This document shows, piece after piece, positions 59,462-64,000 of a DNA stretch of 64,000 nucleotides. Source of the stretch: Platerodrilus igneus (taxonomy: Eukaryota > Arthropoda > Insecta > Coleoptera > Lycidae); assembly GCA_036346225.1 (NCBI GenBank), contig JARFIW010001344.1, forward strand, positions 558,001 through 622,000. Reading direction: 5' to 3'. Below the pieces are notes generated by a model. That model made no database searches. It had not been told where the DNA came from and saw only the letters and a list, made by a program, of their open reading frames with translations. Position numbers and translations under genes: made by a program. The stretch's first letter is position 1. Every line of letters starts with the position of its first letter.

Positions 59462-60960
59462 TAGCAGATAATGAAACTGACCACAACATCGTAATTATAA
59501 AGGCCGCGCTTAAATTTAATAATTTAAAAAAAAGGAACGGAAAAGAGCACTTTGATTTTCAGAAACTAAAAGGTAAAGATAACCACGAAAAATTAGCAAA
59601 CAAGTCAAATAAATTGATGAAAAATATCGGGAAAATTTCTGATACTAAGGACGTAAAAACAGAATGGAATAACATTAAATCCAGCTTAGACTTGGCAACC
59701 AAAGATATTCTGGGGTATGCACAAAAAGAAAATAAAAAACTATGGATTACAAAGGCTATCCTGTATTTACTAGAAAAAAGACGAAACAACAAAAATGAAT
59801 CAGACGAAACGGAAAAACAGAAATACAAAACCATAAAATGCGAAATTATTCGCAAATGCAAGAAAGCTAAAGAACAATGGATTGATGAAAAGTGTAGAGT
59901 TACAAACTAAGATGGAAATAGGAAAGACAGACAAAGCATAAAAAACTAATTAGAATAATTTTAGAGATATAAAACCGTATAGCAAAAATATAAGGGGCGC
60001 GGGAAAACCCTTCATTACAAAAAATGTTGAGAAAGTGGTTAGATGGCAAGAATATATAGGGAATTTATATACAGACGAGGAACTAACAGCATAAAAACTA
60101 GAATGCGATATTAAAAAGGATGACTTGAGATATCCTATACTTCGAGATGAATTTGAATTATCATTAAAGGGTCTGAAAAATGCTAAGGTGCCGAGTACAG
60201 AACGTCTCTTCCAACTTGTAAGCTATATGTATGAGACGGACGAGATACCCACACATTTCAAAAGTAACATCATAGTCACTATACCAAAAAAGGGAGGCGC
60301 TGATGGATTTGAAAATTTTCGAACAATAAGTTTGACAGCGCACGTATAAAAAATATTAACTTCAATTGTACAAAAACGGATGGAAAAATGAGCTGAAGAA
60401 GCATTAGGAAAAGATCAATTTGTGTTTAGGCAAAACAGGAGAATACGGGAAACTATTTTAGTTCTGAGGGTAGTGATGGAGAAGACGATAGAAAAAACGG
60501 ATCGTGTGTATATAGGGTTTGTAGATCTGGAAAAAGCATTCGACAATATAAAATGGAACAAAATGTTCGAAGCACTCAAAAAGATTGGAATGAGTGTTAG
60601 GGATAATTCATAGCTTATACAAAGAGCAAACAGCGGTAATAGAATTAGAGCAGGAATGTAGAGAAGTAAATATTAAGGAAAGAGTGAGGCAGGCATGTGC
60701 CCTATCACCGTTAATTTTTGACTTGTACATCGTAGAAGCAATGAATACTAACAAATGCAGGAAGGCATTTGGAATTACTATACAGAGACAAAAATTTGTA
60801 TACTTAGACTTGCACATGATATAGCTGTATTAGCATTTAGCAAGAAAAAGTTGAAGTAGCTCTCAAGAAAATAGAATCCATTCTAACAGAGAGGTACGGT
60901 ATGAAAATTAACAAACATAAAACTAAGGTACTTGTTAGAATAATATTATACTTGTGAACT
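59462..60960 (+). mobile_element. RTE-like LINE, 5'- and 3'-truncated copy
   Basis: Same family as 27991-31346. It starts within the end of the endonuclease (ADNETDHNIVIIKAALKF) and reads through KEHFDFQKLKGKD, KEQWIDEKCRVTN (59910), then RT: FKSNIIVTIPKKGG and RTISL (60255-60340), FVDLEKAFDNIKW (motif A, 60517-60555), SLYKEQTAVIELEQ and RQACALSPLIFDLYI (motif B region), stopping at GMKINKHKTKVLV (60940). The C-terminal YGCETW segment is missing. Several frameshifts and stops. This copy keeps motif A better than the first (there a stop replaces a residue). Confidence 0.85.
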
Positions 60961-62645
60961 TGTGAATAAAGTTAGGAAGTACGGGTTAGACAGGGACACG
61001 ATAAACGGGTAACTGGCATGGAAAATAGGAAGGGGACACAATAGAAGACAGAACATTTTTGGATATAAGAAAAAGCAAGGTGACTGTATGCGGGCATGCG
61101 AGGGGCGTGTTTTAAATGCTTGTGTTTGTATCAGCGATGAGGAAATTCAACGAAGTCAGCAGCCGTTGAAAATTTTAATTTGATTTTTGAGGTAAAATGT
61201 TAATTCCGTATGCAAAATTCTTAGAGTTTCGAGACGGTTGGCATACGGTTCCCAGTTTCCCACGAAATTGTGGATAGTTAACGATACGATTCTAAGAATC
61301 AACAACGGTTGAACGTTGTTTGGTGAAGAGTGTTTTGAGGTTTGAGAATCGTAAACCGTTGTAGAAATTTACCAGGAAGGTTTGTTGTTGCAGTGGTGTA
61401 TTTCTGGAAGTGAGCTTAGTCGGGGGGGTTGAGTTGCTCTCTGCAAAATTTCATCTAAAGCTTCAAACATCTTTAGTACTTGACCCAAGCGACTAGTGAG
61501 TTTTGATATTTTATAAAAATTATTTCAACGTACACAAGTTAGTGTACTGTAGAAATAAATGTTTTAAATGTTTTAAATATATTTTGAAAATCTAAGCATG
61601 CAGAATAGTAAGTAGAAATTACTTTCTTATTTTGGTGACTGGTGCTTGTTGAGCACTCAAATGGAATTATGGATGTAATTGGAACGTTTGCTGATGTATG
61701 GAGGATTTGCATTTACAGTAGATTGGAGGAATAGAATTTTGGATAGATGATTGCTTTTCCAAATGACGTGAGTCAACATAGGGTGATTTTGGTACGTGCA
61801 GTCGTGAGGAGGAGCTACGTCTGCGATGGTAAAATGACAGATACCTGTTTGGACTACATACCTGGTAACTGATTTTTTTGCAAAAACATTTATTTTTGTG
61901 ATTGTTTGATGTTATGACATTCTGTGCTTTTGGGGGGTATATTTTGGTGAATTCTCTGGACAAAGAAATTAAGTTTTTAATACTTTTAATGAATTATGTA
62001 GAATATGTTGAGGTCGAAATTTTTTATTATTCAATAATTGTGTATCAACTGCTTATGTAAAAGGTAAATGGGTTTTAGGTGATTTTTAGTGCAGAATAAG
62101 GTTTAGCACAAGTACAAAAAGATTTACTATGAGCTCTTATTAGATCAAGGATTTAAAGTAATCTGTCAGGTTAAGCCCAGTTACTTTCAGGGGAGCAAAA
62201 TTGTATATAGAAATATTTAATAAAAATGAATTAGTAATCGACGTGGATATATGTAATCAATGAATGTATGCTGTAATAATTAAAAAAGTTTGCTGTGAGA
62301 TTTTCTGTGTAAATAAATTGTGATGTATTTTTTTTGTAGTCGGGTTTCTTTTATAGAAAGGTAAGGCAGGATTTTATAGGTATCCCGTAGAGCAGCCGTG
62401 GTGAACTTCACTGATGAAGTTAAGTTTCTTTTATTATAAGAAAAAGCTGGGAGTATTTTGGCGTGCGAAAGGAGATTCTTTGTCAGAGGAAAAATAGGTA
62501 TTGAAGAGAAGTAAGTCAAGAGGAGTTTTGTATTCCAGCTAGACTTCAGAACATTATGGCTTTTAAGTGTGGGGCTTATAGAGTTAACTTCACAACATTA
62601 TAACTACCCTATTTTAGGCTTCAGTCCAGAGTAGACTTCACGATA
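60961..62645. other. Unassigned sequence, perhaps a diverged family B repeat
   Basis: No gene recognised. GGGTTTTAGGTGATTTTTAG, TATGAGCTCTTATTAGA and a following AATATTTAATAAAAATG (62065-62230) recall the 3' part of the 2-kb repeats, but the match is weak. It ends at a TA tract. Confidence 0.3.
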
Positions 62646-62664
62646 ATATATATATATATATATA

Positions 62665-62720
<56 letters not shown>
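62646..62720. repeat. (TA)n microsatellite
   Basis: About 75 bp; adjoins the 3' end of Penelope-like element 2. A second TA tract lies at 62814-62841, within its end. Confidence 0.95.
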
Positions 62721-62723
<3 letters not shown>

Positions 62724-64000
62724 ACAGTTCCACGTTGAGACCGTGCTATTTTATAAACTAAGGTCGACGTTTCGCCTACTTTTGTAAGGGGTTTCATCAG
62801 GACAAGAAGAGAAGATATATATATATATATATATATATATAATAAAAATAAAAAATAATAAAAAAGATGAGAATGATAATATTAAGTAGACAAGTTAAAG
62901 TGTAAAGAGTATGTAAAGTTACTTTTGAACTCACCAGCCCATTTAAGACAAAAGGTGTTTTGTGGCAAAATAACTGGTGAAAGTAGCGAAAGTGATACTT
63001 TTTGTAAACGTAGACTCGTTTTACAAATGGGAAAGGTAGTAGCCATCGTCTTTGTTTAGATTGTTAGAATTTTTAGTGATTTCTACGGATTCTTTGATTT
63101 TTCTATTGTAGAAAAGTGGAATTCTGGCAATTAGTTTCGTCTTGTCAAAGTTGCTGGTATGGTTTGCTTCATGTTGGTGTTCAGCCACCGCTGAGCCATT
63201 GTACTGGCTTGTTCTTAAGCATTGCTTATGCTCCTTTAGTCTAGTCTGTACTGACCGTCCTGTTTCTCCTATGTATACTAAACCGCAACTGCAAGTTATA
63301 TTATATACGTCTGGGGTTTTAAAACAATTTTCGAAATCTTTTGGGGTTGCTAATATGTGTGAAATTTTATTGGTAGGTTTATAGATTGTTTTGATGTTGT
63401 GTTTACGTAGAATTTTGCCAATTTAGTCTGTTACCCTGTGTATATATGGAAGGATTGTTAAAGAACGTGTATCGGGATTACAGCGTGGTTTGGGGGTTCG
63501 TGAAGGATGCAGATGCCGGTTTATTACTCTGCCGATATCTGAGTTACCATAGCTGTTTTTTATAGGACTGGTTTTAAGGTGGGTCAGTTTATTAGTGTTC
63601 TGGTTGTGAAATCTTAATTGCACGGTGGATTAGAAAGTTGATTACCGATGATTTTTGTGAGGGATGATGATGTGACGACGCATGTAGGTATTTGTTTGTG
63701 TGTGCGGGTTTTCCATATACAGAATGTCCTAATCGTGCGTTGAGGAATGGCAGAGTTTCGTTCTTTTCAATTTCTATAGTTAACTTAATATCTTTATGTT
63801 GACTGTTTATGTGATTTAGAAAATTATTGTGCGTTTGGTGTCCAGGGAGCCAGATTATAAAACTGTCATTTACATAACGGAGCCAAGTTTTTGTTCAAGG
63901 TCTGTAGATTCTAGAGCCATGGATTCCAAAGACTCCATGATTATATTAACCATAATAGGGGATAGAGGTAAGCCCATGGGTGTGCCAGATGTTTGTTTGT
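62721..64000 (-). mobile_element. Penelope-like element 2, 3' half, running off the right edge
   Basis: Minus strand from 64000: SGTPMGLPLSPIMVNIIM (RT motif B, 63995-63940); after a frameshift WLRYVNDSFIIW (motif C with the first catalytic Asp changed to Asn), HINSQHKDIKLTIEIEKNE, LPFLNARLGHSVYGKPAHTN, HHHPSQKSSVINFLIHRA, NRHLHPSRTPKPRC; and the GIY-YIG domain DVYNITCSCGLVYIGETGRS with RLKEHKQCL (63320-63215), HQHEANH, and a C-terminus stopping at 63021 after GYYLSHL. Its sequence is clearly different from element 1, so a separate PLE lineage. The 5' half lies outside the window. Confidence 0.9.
62762..62806 (-). ncRNA. Hammerhead-like motif of Penelope-like element 2
   Basis: Minus strand: CUGAUGA (62800-62794), an imperfect stem II (CCUUAC/GUAGG region), GAAA (62773-62770), then CGUC with UC as predicted cleavage site (62767-62766), and stem I GUC before the box pairing with GAC after the site. 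Stem III would be only A-C/G-U, so it could work only as a dimer, as proposed for minimal PLE hammerheads. Stem II looks decayed. Confidence 0.55.

Overview
This window is eukaryotic, very probably from an arthropod and most likely an insect. It is AT-rich, full of (TA)n microsatellites, and carries an R1/LOA-type LINE, RTE-like LINEs, two Penelope-like elements, tRNA-derived SINEs and DNA-transposon relics, a mixture typical of insect genomes. No intact host gene, rRNA gene or CRISPR array was found. Nearly all coding sequence belongs to mobile or virus-like elements, and almost all of it is broken. No database search was possible, so family names rest on visible motifs and on target-site duplications (TSDs) read by eye.

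0-20 kb: decayed pieces of a large virus-like DNA element. One gene of unknown function (minus strand) is present as copy A (1-2127) and a shorter copy B (18351-19560). A C2H2 zinc-finger protein gene, of the type that in arthropods often heads a protein-primed (viral/organellar type B) DNA polymerase ORF, occurs three times: 3308 (+), 6400 (+) and 17657 (-). The two left copies lie in tandem duplicated units. The zinc finger plus a tandem repeat at 6.4-8.4 kb is mirrored at 15.9-17.7 kb. Between the mirrored parts sit a 3.43-kb hAT-like element (10029-13458, 8-bp TSD), itself hit by a 301-bp SINE, and a 1.42-kb Mutator-like element (13512-14934, exact 9-bp TSD).

20-43 kb: a 1.9-kb palindrome with a DUF4817-like helix-turn-helix relic at its centre; a 1.87-kb LTR-like repeat (21829-23693) whose inverted copy lies at 40968-42651; an RTE-like LINE (27991-31346, minus) interrupted by a SINE; a 2-kb repeat (31388-33455); tRNA-like repeat units around 33.5-34.4 kb; and a full-length SINE at 37645-37945.

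43-52 kb: an R1/LOA-type LINE on the minus strand (about 43540-52295), the best preserved element. It is split twice: by a 1842-bp TG...CA insertion with AAGT TSD in the reverse transcriptase, and by a Penelope-like element (49313-51805) with ATTT TSD in the endonuclease. Removing each insertion restores the reading frame across the junction. The Penelope element carries a GIY-YIG nuclease domain and a hammerhead-ribozyme-like motif near its 3' end.

52-64 kb: further tRNA-like units, a second copy of the 2-kb repeat, a truncated RTE-like LINE (plus), and the 3' half of a second Penelope-like element (minus) running off the right edge, also with a hammerhead-like core. Almost every (TA)n array lies exactly at an element boundary, so the window reads as a mosaic of elements separated by (TA)n tracts.
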